Assembly: GCA_032622095.1 (NCBI GenBank)
Contig: CP136063.1
Coordinates: forward strand, 61,081,897 to 61,145,896
Length of the DNA: 64,000 bases
Direction of reading: 5' to 3'
Source of the DNA: Siphonodentalium dalli
Taxonomy: Eukaryota; Mollusca; Scaphopoda; Gadilida; Siphonodentaliidae
The notes under the pieces were generated by a model. That model saw nothing but the letters and a program-made list of their open reading frames with translations. It was not told the origin of the DNA and made no database searches. Position 1 is the stretch's first letter; each line of letters begins with the position of its first letter. A program made the translations under genes and the position numbers. Positions 1 through 12,292 of this stretch are shown in pieces.

Positions 1-398
1 CTACAGTATGGTCGGTTCAAGTACTGCTAGTGTTGTACCAGTACTGTTTATATTCAGTACTAGGAAAATTTAATGAAAGTTATGCAACGAATGATTGTGT
101 AGGCCTACTGATGTTAAAAGGAGTATAAATCTAAAATGACCTTGCCACTTTAACAAACACATCGCTATTGATATAATACTCAATAATGAGTTTGTTAAAG
201 TGGTGCGCTCGTTTTAAATTAATATGGAGAATATAGCAATTCATGTGGGTCCAATATGTGTACATATACATGTATACCGGTACACGCAGAGCTGATTGAT
301 TTACAATTATGGCTTTCATTATATCGTAGACAAGGTGCGGGATGTTTCTTTCATTTTCAGATGCTGTTAAAATTATTCATCAGGTTCACTGATTGTAG

Positions 399-435
399 CT
401 GGGACTAATACATGTATAACATATATTAGTCCCAG
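399..435. repeat. Short hairpin, CTGGGACTAATA type
   Basis: CTGGGACTAATA at 399-410 is followed by its reverse complement at 424-435. The same hairpin, diverged, recurs at 1681-1714. Positions 1-398 otherwise hold nothing recognisable. Confidence 0.5.
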
Positions 436-471
436 ATTGTAGTGGGGCTGAGATATGGTTGCTGTTAGATA

Positions 472-910
472 TTAAAGGTACTCAATCCGAATTAACGGTC
501 GCAAATTACTATTTCCTTGACTTCGGGGGTAAAAAATATTTGATTCGAGTCGAGGAACCCACCCACCACAGCTCAGAGTGATCAGATATCGATGTTATAA
601 ATCTATTATTTTAATTATAGTGGCCCAATAGACAGTCAACGAGAAGAATTTCATTGACCAAATTGCTGGCAAAGATGGATATTAAACTCTAAAATCAAGT
701 GGCTTTTTGTGTCAGATATTTGACAAACCGGTAAAATTTCGTTGAACAAAATGGTGATAAATAACAGGTTTTGTGCAATTTTATACTATAGTTGATGGTG
801 TTTTTCATTATTTTTGGGCAATTATTAGATTCTGAAACTGAAGCGTCATTTCAAAAAATGTTGTTGTTGGAATGTGATTATATGGGGACCCTCTGATCGG
901 ATTAAGTACC
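472..910 (+). mobile_element. Family A MITE, copy 1 (TTAA-flanked)
   Basis: A non-coding element of about 440 bp begins TTAAAGGTACTCAATCC and ends GGATTAAGTACC, giving terminal inverted repeats. It matches 27078-27519 along its whole length in inverse orientation, which fixes both ends. In the second copy both ends are followed by TTAA, the target duplication typical of piggyBac-type insertion. No transposase is present, so any mobilisation would need an enzyme encoded elsewhere. Confidence 0.75.
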
Positions 911-1768
911 GGTACCTGTAAGAGATTTTATGGTATCTGGAACATTTCATATTTAGTTTCATGTAGCATGGCATTCGGAAATATTATATGTCGCCTTGAG
1001 GCAAAAATTTATATTACCATATTTATGGTAGTGATCGCCTACATGTATTGACCAAAATGGACAGGATTACATTTTTCTCTTGTCGTGTCTATTTCATTCC
1101 TAACTTAGAAGTATGTCGATCTGGTAAATAATTGACTGGAGAGAATGCTTACACGTATAGCATTTATGTCTTGGCCACTAACTGAGAGCTGTGATAATAA
1201 TAGTAAGTTATCGTTGGAGACCCCCCCACAATGGAGATCTCTAGTCGCATCCATGTAGCCAATGTGTTCTTATACCTTATAATCGGGGAGGTGGCTACAT
1301 GTAGATGGTCCCCATTGGTGGGTGGTTGGGAAACTTGGGTTTGTCCACCTTGACATTTCCAAATGTACGTACCTTGAACCAGACCAAAGTCAAGTGTTCT
1401 CGAAATACTACTTTGCACCCCCCCCCTCCCAGTTGAACTTTCCAAATGGTACCTCAAACATTTCCAAATGAAATGTCCAACCTGACACCCTCTAAACCTA
1501 AATTGTTCAACCGATAGCCATTCCGACCAAACTTTGGACCAAAAGTAGAAGAATATACTGCTGTTGGTCTAAAAACAACACATTCCCCCCCCACTAAATA
1601 CTGGTTGGAAATCAAACAATCAATAATATATATTGTTTGTATCTCAGGATGTCTGCTGTTCACATTTTAGCTACATGTAGCTGGGACTAATATTATATAT
1701 TATATGAGTCCCAGTCTCTATATAGTAAGCTATTATATGTTTTGGGTTGGGAGGTAGGCCCACCACCC
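911..1768. other. No gene seen
   Basis: No exon or known repeat is recognised apart from the hairpin at 1681-1714. Short open frames here lack codon bias or domain similarity. Confidence 0.5.
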
Positions 1769-2009
1769 GGGGGTGATACGTGGTGGCTCGGAGTGTTTTT
1801 AGGTGGTATTTAGGGCGGGCCACCCACACATTCCGTCAAATCGGTCGAAATCCTTACCATTCTCGAAAATGGTTTCATACCCAATTTTCACCACTCGGGG
1901 TGGTGCCACTGGGGGGGGGGGGGGGGGGGGTGATGGGTGGAGGTCGGAGTGTTTCTATGTGGTATTCGGGGCGGGCCACACACCCATGCCGTCAAGTCAG
2001 CCGAAAGCG
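1769..2009. repeat. Two-copy direct repeat with a G20 tract
   Basis: Segments of about 85 bp at 1769-1853 and 1925-2009 are diverged direct copies, both containing CGGAGTGTTT and GGGCGGGCCAC. Between them is an uninterrupted run of twenty G at 1911-1930. The overlapping open frames are simple-sequence products and are not called. Confidence 0.6.
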
Positions 2010-2049
2010 ACATTTTTGAAAATAAGGAATATATAGGGAAGGGAATAAG

Positions 2050-3270
2050 TTTGCGGTTTTAGTAAACGCCTGATAAAAGTCGTTCTATTGGGAAATTTTA
2101 CACCAAATTTTCAGAGAATATAGAGTAAACACAGTACTATCGGAATATCGCAAAGGAGTTCTGTGCATTTGGGATTGATTAACCCTCAGACTGCCGAAGC
2201 TGCCGTCAATAAATTCGTTTTTTCGCGTTCGACGAAAATGAAACTTGTCTGTTTAAAGGTCCAATTTTCGTGTCGAATGGTGATATAATCTCCAGTTGTC
2301 AAGTTCATGGATAAATTACATCACACTTAATTGGCTTATGTCCGCGGCCATAAAGCTGTGTTTTTATAACAATTTATTTGAGACAAACTGTTGAGCGCAT
2401 ACGTTGCGCAGTCGGCACTTATCAGTTGAAGTTAATAATCGCGAAGCCTGTGTAACAAATGTTCAAATACAACAGAAAAAAATACGTAAAATAAATAGCG
2501 TGACCAATGAGCATTCACAAAACAATATACATCAGTTTTGAAAACGAGTAAAAACGATTGTAAATGAAAACGCTCTTTATCGTGTAGCGGCGCTTTTGCG
2601 CAAGAAGGTTTTTAATGGACGCAATCATTGGATATTGTTCTAGGCAAAAAAAAAAAACAATACAAAATGTGTTCAAACTTCCTCTTTTGAAAGTTGAAGT
2701 AAAACATCACGGGTGTTGTTGCAGCCAAATTCACCATTCGACACGAAATGGGACCTTTAAACAGACAAGTTTCATTTTCGTCGAACACGAAAAAGCGAAT
2801 TTATTGACGACAGCTTCGGCAGTCTGAGGGTTAATCAATCCCAAATGCACAGAACTCCTTTACGATATTCCGATAGTACTGTGTTTACTCTATATTCTCT
2901 GAAAATTTGGTGTAAAAATTCCCAATAGAAATACTTTTATCAGGCGTTTACTAAAACCGCAAAGTATTGAGAAATTATAGTGCAATTTTCTAAATTTTCG
3001 CATTATTTCATCGCATAAAATCATTTAAAATACGACAAGCAACTGGAAATGTTTTTGAACATTCTAGAAGGGGTACATGTCCCTGATATATGTTTAAAAT
3101 TTATCGCGTAAACTATGACAGATACCAAAGTTATAATTAGTTTTATAGACCCACCCTAAATGCCCCATAGTAAATGCATGCGACCGTAAAGCACGTGGCT
3201 TTATTTGGATACTTTCTGGCCCACAATGCAACAGTCAAAATGGTTATCTGTAAAATGGTCTATAGGTAAA
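2050..3270 (+). mobile_element. Foldback-type element, copy 1
   Basis: Long inverted arms lie at about 2050-2280 and 2740-2963, beginning with TTTGCGGTTTTAGTAAACGCC and containing ACCCTCAGACTGCCGAAGC. The unique centre (about 2290-2720) and the flank from 2964 to about 3270 both match the inverse copy at 62080-63055, so the mobile unit is larger than the foldback alone. No transposase frame is visible. The open frame at 2615-2827 lies in the arm and is not a gene. Confidence 0.7.
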
Positions 3271-4547
3271 ATAAAGTCCATCCTGATTACGATACGCGGC
3301 AAACTAACTTCATTTATATTATTCGATTAATACAAGCCGTTACTCTTTTCATCATTACTATCAATAAACACGAATTATACATGCACGTAAGAAACAGGTC
3401 TGTTGTGACAAACGCATGGCCAAATAGCCTGTCTTAGAAAAGCCGACGAAATTACTAACAGATGTACATCGTTTAGGAATTTCGTCTGCTTTCCAAAGAG
3501 ACATACACAGCGTACTCCGGTATCAGGCTATAGGAGGCCATGCAGTTAGCTCGTACTGCGAGAAGCACACTCGATTAATTATCTTCATCCGGGCACTCTG
3601 AACCAACGGGGCCCGCTTCTTCGTTATGTCGCAATAATCAAAGTGCCCCTTTAACCTGGACAACGCCGAGTAACCCTACTAGTCAGTGCTATGCTATGCT
3701 ATGCTTTAATCTCTAAGACATGAATTCACATGTAACTGGCTAGATGTGCAATATTTATAAAGTGCTTAGTGCGAAATATATACATGTACATAAAAGAAGA
3801 CAGAAAATGGAGAAGAAGAAGCAGAAAAAGAAGAAGAAGAGGAAAAGAAGAAGAAGAAGAAAAGAAGAGGAAGAGGAAAATAAGAAGAAGAAGATTGGTA
3901 GATAGACATGGCGGTAGTCTCTCTGTTAACCATCGTCAGTCCTCATTATCGTCGTTTTTATATTAATCTAATACGTTCTATCAGTATACTTTTCGATGAT
4001 GTCTTATATCAGTACTAATAATAATACTAACAACAACAACAACAGCAGCCATAAAATTTTGACTTGATATTTCAATAACATTAATAAAATGTATTCGGCT
4101 ATAAATTTATATTTCTGTATTTGAACGGTAATTTCAGATAAAGTGTTAATTTTCTCAAGTCAACGCGATCAGTGTGGAATGGCCTATTCCTCATAATAAT
4201 GCACGAGCTAAAGGATTCACTATTACTATAATAGGATATAATTAGTGAAAACAACAACCGCATATGGTCGTTTGTTGAACTGGTTATCTCAACATTTCCT
4301 CAGAGAAGTACTCGTAAATGATTATTTAAGAAAGAACGGATTAAAACAAAGATGAGCAAGTGCATTCCTTTCATGTGATGTGTGATGTGACGAGGGGTAA
4401 TATGGCCCCTGTCACACTACCGGGTCGACGGCCATAGCCTTTGTGATATGAGTATAGACGTTCCGGTTTAATTTTTGACACAAACAAATACACATGGATA
4501 TGGGAAAGAGGCCACGCGACTTGTGCACGTGTGATTTCGTTTTGGTG
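3271..4547. other. No gene seen; GAA-rich microsatellite at 3808-3893
   Basis: The stretch contains an imperfect (GAA)n tract at 3808-3893, a short (CAA)n near 4030 and a TATGC repeat near 3690. The lysine/arginine-rich frame across the GAA tract is a simple-repeat translation. No exon with splice sites and a known domain was recognised. Confidence 0.5.
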
Positions 4548-4792
4548 TGATGAGTCTAATTAACGTTTATTTGTCACAAAATTGCACAATAACATTTCTT
4601 GTTTCTATTAACAGTAACCACTATTGTTCGTTAGCTAAACAACCACACGTTTTAGACCAGAAAATATTCGAAATATAATCAATATTCATCGAAAGAAGCA
4701 TTTCCAGACAGGGGTCTTCAATTCATATCTAATATTTTATACCCTGGTATTTATATAACACATGTTTACAAAGAGATAGACCATCTTTATTA
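4548..4792 (-). mobile_element. Family B MITE, partial copy B1
   Basis: This matches one half of family B, ending in the shared terminus AAAGAGATAGACCATCTTTA. It includes the family-typical stretch AACCACTATTGTTCGTTAGC. The other half is missing. Confidence 0.7.
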
Positions 4793-4984
4793 GCAATTTA
4801 AGTTTAATATGTTTTTAATTGCATTTGTTTTTGAATTGTAATACAAAACTGAATATTATTAGGTAATTATGTACATTTTTTAGCTGAAGTTTCCAAGTCT
4901 CTTTAATTTGTACGTTGCACATGTTTTCATTTCCATAGGCGTTCATTGATTTCCCTTTACATTCATATTATTATGTTCTTGCAG

Positions 4985-5075
4985 CTTTTCTTCTGTCTAA
5001 ACGAAGGTACACTGCAGAGTGACAAAGAGTGTTCATGCCGAACGGGGTTCACTGGGGCCCATTGCCAGAATATGG
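4985..5075 (+). CDS. Lectin gene: EGF-like exon
   Basis: An internal exon preceded by TTCTTGCAG and followed by donor GTGAGT at 5076. The 30 codons read CLNEGTL...ECSCRTGFTGAHCQNM. The C-x-C-x2-G-F-x-G-x2-C ending is the signature of the C-terminal half of an EGF-like domain; the third cysteine of the usual N-G-G-T-C motif is replaced by leucine. The exon ends one base into a codon, and that base joins the phase-1 exon at 15212 to give glutamate and then CPLNIG, so EGF runs straight into the lectin domain. Such domains act outside the cell in adhesion or glycan recognition. Upstream exons, including any signal peptide, were not found in positions 1-4984. Only the acceptor is uncertain, because a second AG lies a few codons downstream. 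Confidence 0.75.
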
Positions 5076-5113
5076 GTGAGTGTATTATGGAACTAATCAT
5101 GTGTTTGTGATGT

Positions 5114-8100
5114 AATCCATACCCACCGCACTATAACGTATCCATACCCACCGCCCTATAATCCATACCCACCGCACTATAACGTATCCATACCCACCTC
5201 CCTATAACGAATCCATACACATCGCCCTATAATCCATACCCACCGCACTATAACGTATCCATACACATCGCCCTATAATCCATACCCACCGCCCTATAAT
5301 CCATACCCACCGCCCTATAATCCATACCCACCTATAATCCATACCCACCGCCCTATAACGTATCCATACCCACCGCCCTATAACGTATCCATACCACCGC
5401 CCTATAACGTATCCATACCGATCGTCCTATAACATATCCATACCCACCGCCCTATAACGTATCCATACCCACCGCCCTATAACGTATCCATACCGATCGT
5501 CATATAACGTATCCATACCACCGCCATATAACGTATCAATACCGATCGTCCTATAACGTATCCATACACATCGCCCTATAATCCATACCCACCGCCCTAT
5601 AACGTATCCATACCACCGCCCTATAACGTATCCATACCGATCGTCCTATAACGTATCCATACCCACCGCCCTATAACGTATCCATACCGATCGTCCTATA
5701 ACGTATCCATACACATCGCCCTATAATCCATACCGATCGCCCTATAATCCATACCCACCGCCCTATAATCCATACCCACCGCCCTATAACGTATCCATAC
5801 CGATCGTCCTATAACGTATCCATACACACCGCCCTATAACGTATCCATACCCACCGCCCTATAACGTATACATACCGATCGTCATATAACGTATCCATAC
5901 ACATCGCCCTATAACGTATCCATACCGATCGTCATATAACGTATCCATACACATCACCATATAACGTATCCATACCGATCGTCATATAACGTATCCATAC
6001 ACACCGCCATATAACGTATCCATACCCACCACCCTGTAACGTATCCATACCGACCGTCATATAACGTATCCATACACATCGCCCTATAACGTATCCATAC
6101 CGATCGTCATATAACGTATCCATACACATCGCCCTATAATCCATACCCACCGCCATATAACGTATCCATACACATCACCCTATAACGTATCCATACCCAC
6201 CACCCTATAACGTATCCATACCCACCACCCTCTAACGTATCCATACCGATCGTCCTATAGCGTATCCATACACATCGCCCTATAATACATACCGATCGCC
6301 CTATAATCCATACCCACCGACCTATAACGTATCCATACCGATCGCCCTATAATCCATACCCACCGCCCTATAACGTATCCATACCGATCGTCCTATAACG
6401 TATCCATTCACACCGCCCTATAATGTATCCATACCGATCGTCCTATAACGTATCCATACCCACCGCCCTATAATGTATCCATACCGATCGTCCTATAACG
6501 TATCCATTCACACCGCCCTATAACGTATCCATACCGATCGTCCTATAACGTATCCATACACATCGCCCTATAATCCATACCGATCGCCCTATAATCCATA
6601 CCCACCGCCCTATAATGTATCCATACCGATCGTCCTATAACGTATCCATACCCACCACCCTATAGCGTATCCATACCGATCGTCCTATAACGTATCCATA
6701 CACACCGCCCTATAATCCATACCCACCTCCCTATAATCCATACCCACCTATAATCCATACCCACCGCCCTATAACGTATCCATACCGATCGTCATATAAC
6801 GTATCCATACACATCGCCCTATAATCCATACCCACCGCCCTATAATCCATACCTACCTATAATCCATACACACCGCCCTATAACGTATCCATACCACCGC
6901 CCTATAACGTATCCATACCCACCACCCTATAACGTATCCATACCGATCGTCCTATAACGTATCCATACACATCGTCATATAATCCATACCACCGCCCTAT
7001 AACGCATCCATACCGATCGTCCTATAACGTATCCATACCCACCGCCCTATAATTCATACCCACCGCCCTATAATCCATACCCAACTATAATCCATAACCA
7101 CCGCCCTATAACGTATCCATACCCACCGCCCTATAACGTATCCATACCGGTCGTCCTATAACGTATCCATACACATCGCCATATAACGTATCCATACACA
7201 CCGCCCTATAACGTATCCATACCCACCGCCATATAACGTATCCATACCCACCGCCCTATAACGTATCCATACCGATCGTCCTATAACGTATCCATACCCA
7301 TCGCCCTATAACGTATCCATACACATCGCCCTATAACGTATCCATACACATCGCCCTATAATCCATACTCATCGCCCTATAACGTATCCATACCCACCGC
7401 ACTATACCGTTTCCATACCCATCGCCCTATAACGTATCCATACACATCGCCCAATAACGTATCCATACACATCGCCCTATAATCCATACTCATCGCCATA
7501 TAACGTATCCATACTCATCGCCCTATAACGTATCCATACCGATCGCCCTATAATCCATACCCACCGCACTATAACGTATCCATACCCACCGCCCTATAAC
7601 GTATCCATACCCATCGCCCTATAATCCATACCGATCGTCCTATAACGTATCCATACCCATCGCCCTGTAACGTATCCATACCCATCGCCCTATAGCGTAT
7701 CCATACACATCGCCCTATAACGTATCCATACCCACCGCCCTATAACGTATTCATACCCACCACCCTATAACGTATCCATACCGATCGTCCTATAACGTAT
7801 CCATACACACCGCCCTATAATCCATACCCACCGCCCTATAATCCACACCCACCTATAATCCATACCCACCGCCCTATAACGTATACATACCCACCGCCCT
7901 ACAACGTATCCATACCGATCGTCCTATAACGTATCCATACACATCGCCCTATAATCCATACCCACCGCCGTATAATCCATACCCACCGCCCTATAATCCA
8001 TACCCACCTATAATCCATACCCACCGCCCTATGACGTATCCATACCCACCGCCCTATAACGTATCCATACCGATCGTCATATAACGTATCCATACACATC

Positions 8101-9138
8101 GCCCTATAATCCATACCCACCGCCCTATAATCCATACCTACCTATAATCCATACACACCGCCCTATAACGTATCCATACCACCGCCCTATAACGTATCCA
8201 TACCCACCACCCTATAACGTATCCATACCGATCGTCCTATAACGTATCCATACACATCGTCATATAATCCATACCACCGCCCTATAACGCATCCATACCG
8301 ATCGTCCTATAACGTATCCATACCCACCGCCCTATAATTCATACCCACCGCCCTATAACGTATCCATACCCATCGCCCTATAACGTATCCATACCCATCG
8401 CCCTATAACGTATCCATACCCATCGCCCTATAACGTATCCATACACATCGCCATATAATCCATACACACCACCCTATAATCTATACCTTATAATCCATAC
8501 CCATCGCCCTATAATCCATACCCACCACCCTATAATTCATACCCACCGCCCTACAATCCATACCAACTGCCCTATAACGTAACCATACACATCGCCCATT
8601 CGCCCTATAATACATACCCACCACCCTATAATCCATACCCACCGCCATATAATCCACACCACCTATAATCCATACCCACCGCCCTATAACGTATCCATAC
8701 CATCGCCCTATAATCCATACCCACCGCCCTATAATCAATACCCATCGCCCTATAATCCATACCCACCGCCCTATAACGTATCCATACCATCGCCCTATAA
8801 TCCATACCCACCGCCCTATAATTCATACCCACCGCCCTATAATCCATACCCACCGCCCTATAATCTATACCACGACCATATAACCCATACCCACCGCCCT
8901 ATAATAGAAACCCACAGCCATGTAATCCATAACCACCGCCCTATAATCCATACCACCGCCCTATGATCCATACCCACCGCCCTATAATCCATACCACCGC
9001 CCTATAATACATACCCACCGCCCTATAATCCATACCCACCACCCTATGATCCATACCACCGCCCTATGATCCATGCCCACCGCCCTATAATCCATACCCA
9101 CCTCCCTATGATCCATGCCCACCGCCCTATAACGTACT
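5114..9138. repeat. About 4 kb minisatellite (21/25 bp units) in a lectin intron
   Basis: A continuous tandem array of the 21 bp unit ATCCATACCCACCGCCCTATA, interspersed with a 25 bp form that adds ACGT in front of it. Variant units replace CCCACCGCC with CCGATCGTC or ACATCGCC. The array begins about 38 bp after the donor of the EGF exon and ends near 9138. A block of about 300 bp at 6770-7070 recurs at about 8055-8355, so part of the array grew by a larger duplication. Minus-strand frames of the MDYRAVGMDYR type are translations of the 21 bp unit and are not genes. Confidence 0.97.
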
Positions 9139-9947
9139 ATATTATACGATCCTATACCCTTATTCCATTCAATGAACAGATTCTAGTGCCAGGTGAACTT
9201 TGATTCCCGGTTTGTCGTCTGTTTACTTTTCATACGCTACATCTCAAAATACTATGGCTTCAAATATGTTTCCAACAAACTCTGATGAATGAAGAGTTTG
9301 AAAAGTTATTTAATTAAATATACGCCTTTAAGTACGCCAAATTGTTCTTTGTTTATCTGGGACTTTACGCGGGCAAAGAACGCATCGTTGTGCGAAACGC
9401 CATCGCGGGGTTTATAGAAGCGATGTCAGTTTCACGTTCAATTTATTGATTTGAGTATGTTTTATCGAGATTTTGGATAATGTAATAAATAGAATCTACA
9501 ACTCGTCCCAAGTTTAGTTTAACATATTTTATTTCTCATATACATAGCAATTGGATTGGTGGACAAGTGCTCAAGGCACTTAATCTCCCTCCTCTCCAAA
9601 CAAAGTAACATAGCATATGGTGAGAAACGAAATAACATAAGCATACAAAACAAGTAGTTGATTTGTTTGATAAAGTAACATAAATAAAGTAACTAAACTA
9701 TACATGGAACCGCCGGATAAATTGAGAGTACGAAAGATGATGAGGCAGTAGGTGAAGTTTACATTATAATTTACAAAACTTGTCCAACAAATTAGGTCTG
9801 GACTCGTTTTGTAGATTCCGCTATAAACTGGGGATTCGTCGTAGATCCTATATATATATATTCTTTATTGCCTCCTCGTGGGCGAGTGTACATGTAGATG
9901 ATGACAGTGTGTTTGCTATTTACAGGTGCAAATTATATACAATATAA
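9139..9947. other. Intronic, no gene seen; possible retroposon tail
   Basis: Part of the lectin intron. The stretch near 9535-9720, read on the minus strand, contains AAGTGCCTTGAGCACTTG and AAATAAAATATG, which resemble a SINE or LINE 3' end. That is weak. A TA-dinucleotide run is at about 9849-9861. Confidence 0.3.
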
Positions 9948-10640
9948 AAGGTCGGTAGACCTCATGTCCGCCTCTAAGTGTCGGCTTGATACGACCGTTG
10001 TTTGCGCATAAAAATTGGCATGGCGGAACACGAAATCGAATTTGATCTGTCTTTAGTGCTAGTAAACCTACATACCAAATTTAATTTCATTCAGTACACA
10101 TTTACTAAAGTTATCATCCGGAAAACAAAAAGGGTCGTAACTCATGTAAAAATAACTGGACGGAACCCATATTCGAACTTGGCCTGTATCTTTAGCTGGG
10201 AAATACACATACCAACTTCGGTTCAGATCAAATAATCCAAACTGGAGTTATCGGTCGGAAACCAAAAATGTTAACAGACGGTCAAATTCTAAGTCGAAAA
10301 AAAGGGGCATAACTCTGGTGAAAATTGGCGGACGGAACCAGAATTCGAACTTGACCTGTCTTTTCTGCAAGTAAACCCACATACCAAATTTAATTTAATT
10401 TGGTTCACTCTAACTAAAGTTATCATCCGGAAACCTCGGACGCACGGGCTGATTATAATAGTCCTCTGAACCCGTTGGGTCGGCGGACAGAAAGGGCCGT
10501 AACTCATGTAAAAATAATTGGACGGAACCCATATTCGAACTTGGCTTGTATCTTTAGCTGGGAAATACACATACCAACTTTGGTTCAGATCAAATAATCC
10601 AAACTGGAGTTATCGGTCGGAAACCAAAATTGTTATCCTC
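9948..10640 (+). repeat. Dispersed repeat E, copy 1 with internal reiteration
   Basis: Sentence-like reiteration of modules such as GGCATAACTCTGGTGAAAA, CGGACGGAACC and ATACCAAATTTAATTT with a period near 180-250 bp. The first 300 bp match 11727-12060. The open frames in it, on both strands, are shared with the other copy and carry no domain. Confidence 0.7.
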
Positions 10641-11573
10641 CTCCCTATTTCCACCCTGCTGATTGGCCCATGTGCTGTCACGTGCCGGGCGACAAATCAC
10701 ACTGTCGCCCGCTGACCCGGGAGACATTGTTTTTGTCGTCCGCCTGATGTTATATTGCAAGAATATCCCCAAACACACACTGCAGTAACTCATCTATTTC
10801 ACATCACTACGACGTACTAAAAAATCATAGATCTTATATACCCCACGGATTCGCAAAACACACCAGTTGTGGTGTTTGCTAATTTGCATATATTTAGTGA
10901 ACACTAATATTCGAACTTTTAAGTTGATACTTTTATCGGACAAGCGTTATTATTTACTTTGTACATCGAAACATCTCGGTGATTCAATTTGTTCATGTCG
11001 ACATTATGATGCAAGATTAATTGGTTGGTTATAAATGTTCGCTGGCAGAAAACGTAATGCATACGTTTGTCGCGAATGGATGGTACTGTACGCTTATCCC
11101 CCGCGATGTCTGCAATGTTATCATAGAAGTATTTTATGTGAGGATTGCCATGAGCACTGTCACATATGAATGTACATTAATGAAATTGACAACTTCCCAA
11201 TAGCCTTCGGGGAAAACCGTTATGAAATGAACATCGCGAGTAAATTGCGCGCACAAGACGACATTGAATATGCCACATTGCAGAAGACGAGGACATACCT
11301 ATATGGCTTATTGGTTTACATTGCATGGACCGATATTGACGATTTGACCGCCAAAATGATCGTAAATAAACACGGATTATCAAAGTATGCTTAACAGCTT
11401 GACTATCGTTTATGGAACAGAGATCCTATGGGACAATAAGTAGTTACTGAAAATATACATAATCGGGAAAGAAAGCACTCGTGACTCAGTGCAACACCGT
11501 GCGTGTGGATGGCAAGGATATTTTCTGTGGTATAATCGGATAACAAAACAGTTGTTGCCCTTCTTCTCGGTAG
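10641..11573. other. Segment interrupting repeat E; no gene seen
   Basis: Repeat E stops near 10640 and resumes near 11700 with a segment also present at about 10270-10300, so 10641-11700 may be an insertion. The segment contains CGGGCGACAAATC and CCGGGAGACATTG near 10690-10730, which resemble the hairpin arms at 11574-11671. No coding region is recognised. Confidence 0.35.
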
Positions 11574-11671
11574 ACATTGAGATTTGTCACCCGCTCGAGA
11601 ACGGAATGTCTCCCAGGAGCTTCGCTCATCGGGAGACATTCCGTTCTCGAGCGGGTGACAAATCTCAATGT
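11574..11671. repeat. Perfect 41 bp inverted repeat with 16 nt loop
   Basis: The arm at 11574-11614 (starting ACATTGAGATTTGTC) is exactly complementary to 11631-11671 by direct reading. The loop is AGGAGCTTCGCTCATC. The absence of mismatches suggests a recent origin. Confidence 0.9.
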
Positions 11672-11699
11672 CTCCCTCGACACCGGGTGACAACTGTAT

Positions 11700-12292
11700 A
11701 ATGTTAACAGACGGTCAAATTCTAAGTCGAAAAAAGGTCGGTAGACCACATGTCCGCCTCTAAGCGTCAGCTTGATACGACCGTTGTTTGCGCATAAAAA
11801 CCTGTCTTTAGTGCTAGTAAACCTACATACCAAATTTAATTTCATTCAGTACACATTTACTAAAGTTATCATCCGGAAACCTCAAATTGGCAAAAATTCT
11901 AAGTCAAAAAGGGACATAACTCTGGTGAAAATTGGCGGGCGGAATTCGAACTTGACCTCTGTTTTGCTGGGAGAAAGACACATACCAACTTCGGTTCAGA
12001 TCAAATAATCCAAACTGGAGCTATCGGTCGGAAACCAAAAATGTTAACAGACGGTAAAATTCTAAGTCGAAAAAGGGGCATAACTCTGGTGAAAATTGGC
12101 GGACGGAACCAGAATTCGAACTTGACCTGTCTTTTCTGCTAGTAAACCCACATACCAAATTTAATTTAATATGGTTCACTCTAACTAAAGTTATCATCCC
12201 GAAACCTCGGACGCACGCACGCACACACGGACGGACGCACAGGCTGATTATAATAGTCCTCCGAACCCGTTGGGTCGGCGGACAATAATAGG
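11700..12292 (+). repeat. Dispersed repeat E, copy 2
   Basis: Restarts with GTTAACAGACGGTCAAATTC and repeats the GGTCGGTAGACC module seen at 9950. It ends with the GC-rich run ACGCACGCACGCACACACGG and GAACCCGTTGGGTCGGCGG. The latter also ends the first unit of copy 1 near 10490, marking a probable true terminus. Confidence 0.7.

Noticed and set aside
5932-8853. Minus-strand frames of the MDYRAVGMDYR type
   Set aside because: They are translations of the 21 bp minisatellite unit, which is divisible by three, and they break wherever 25 bp units occur.
5114-9138. CRISPR-like array
   Set aside because: Units are contiguous variants with no unique spacers, and the context is a eukaryotic intron.
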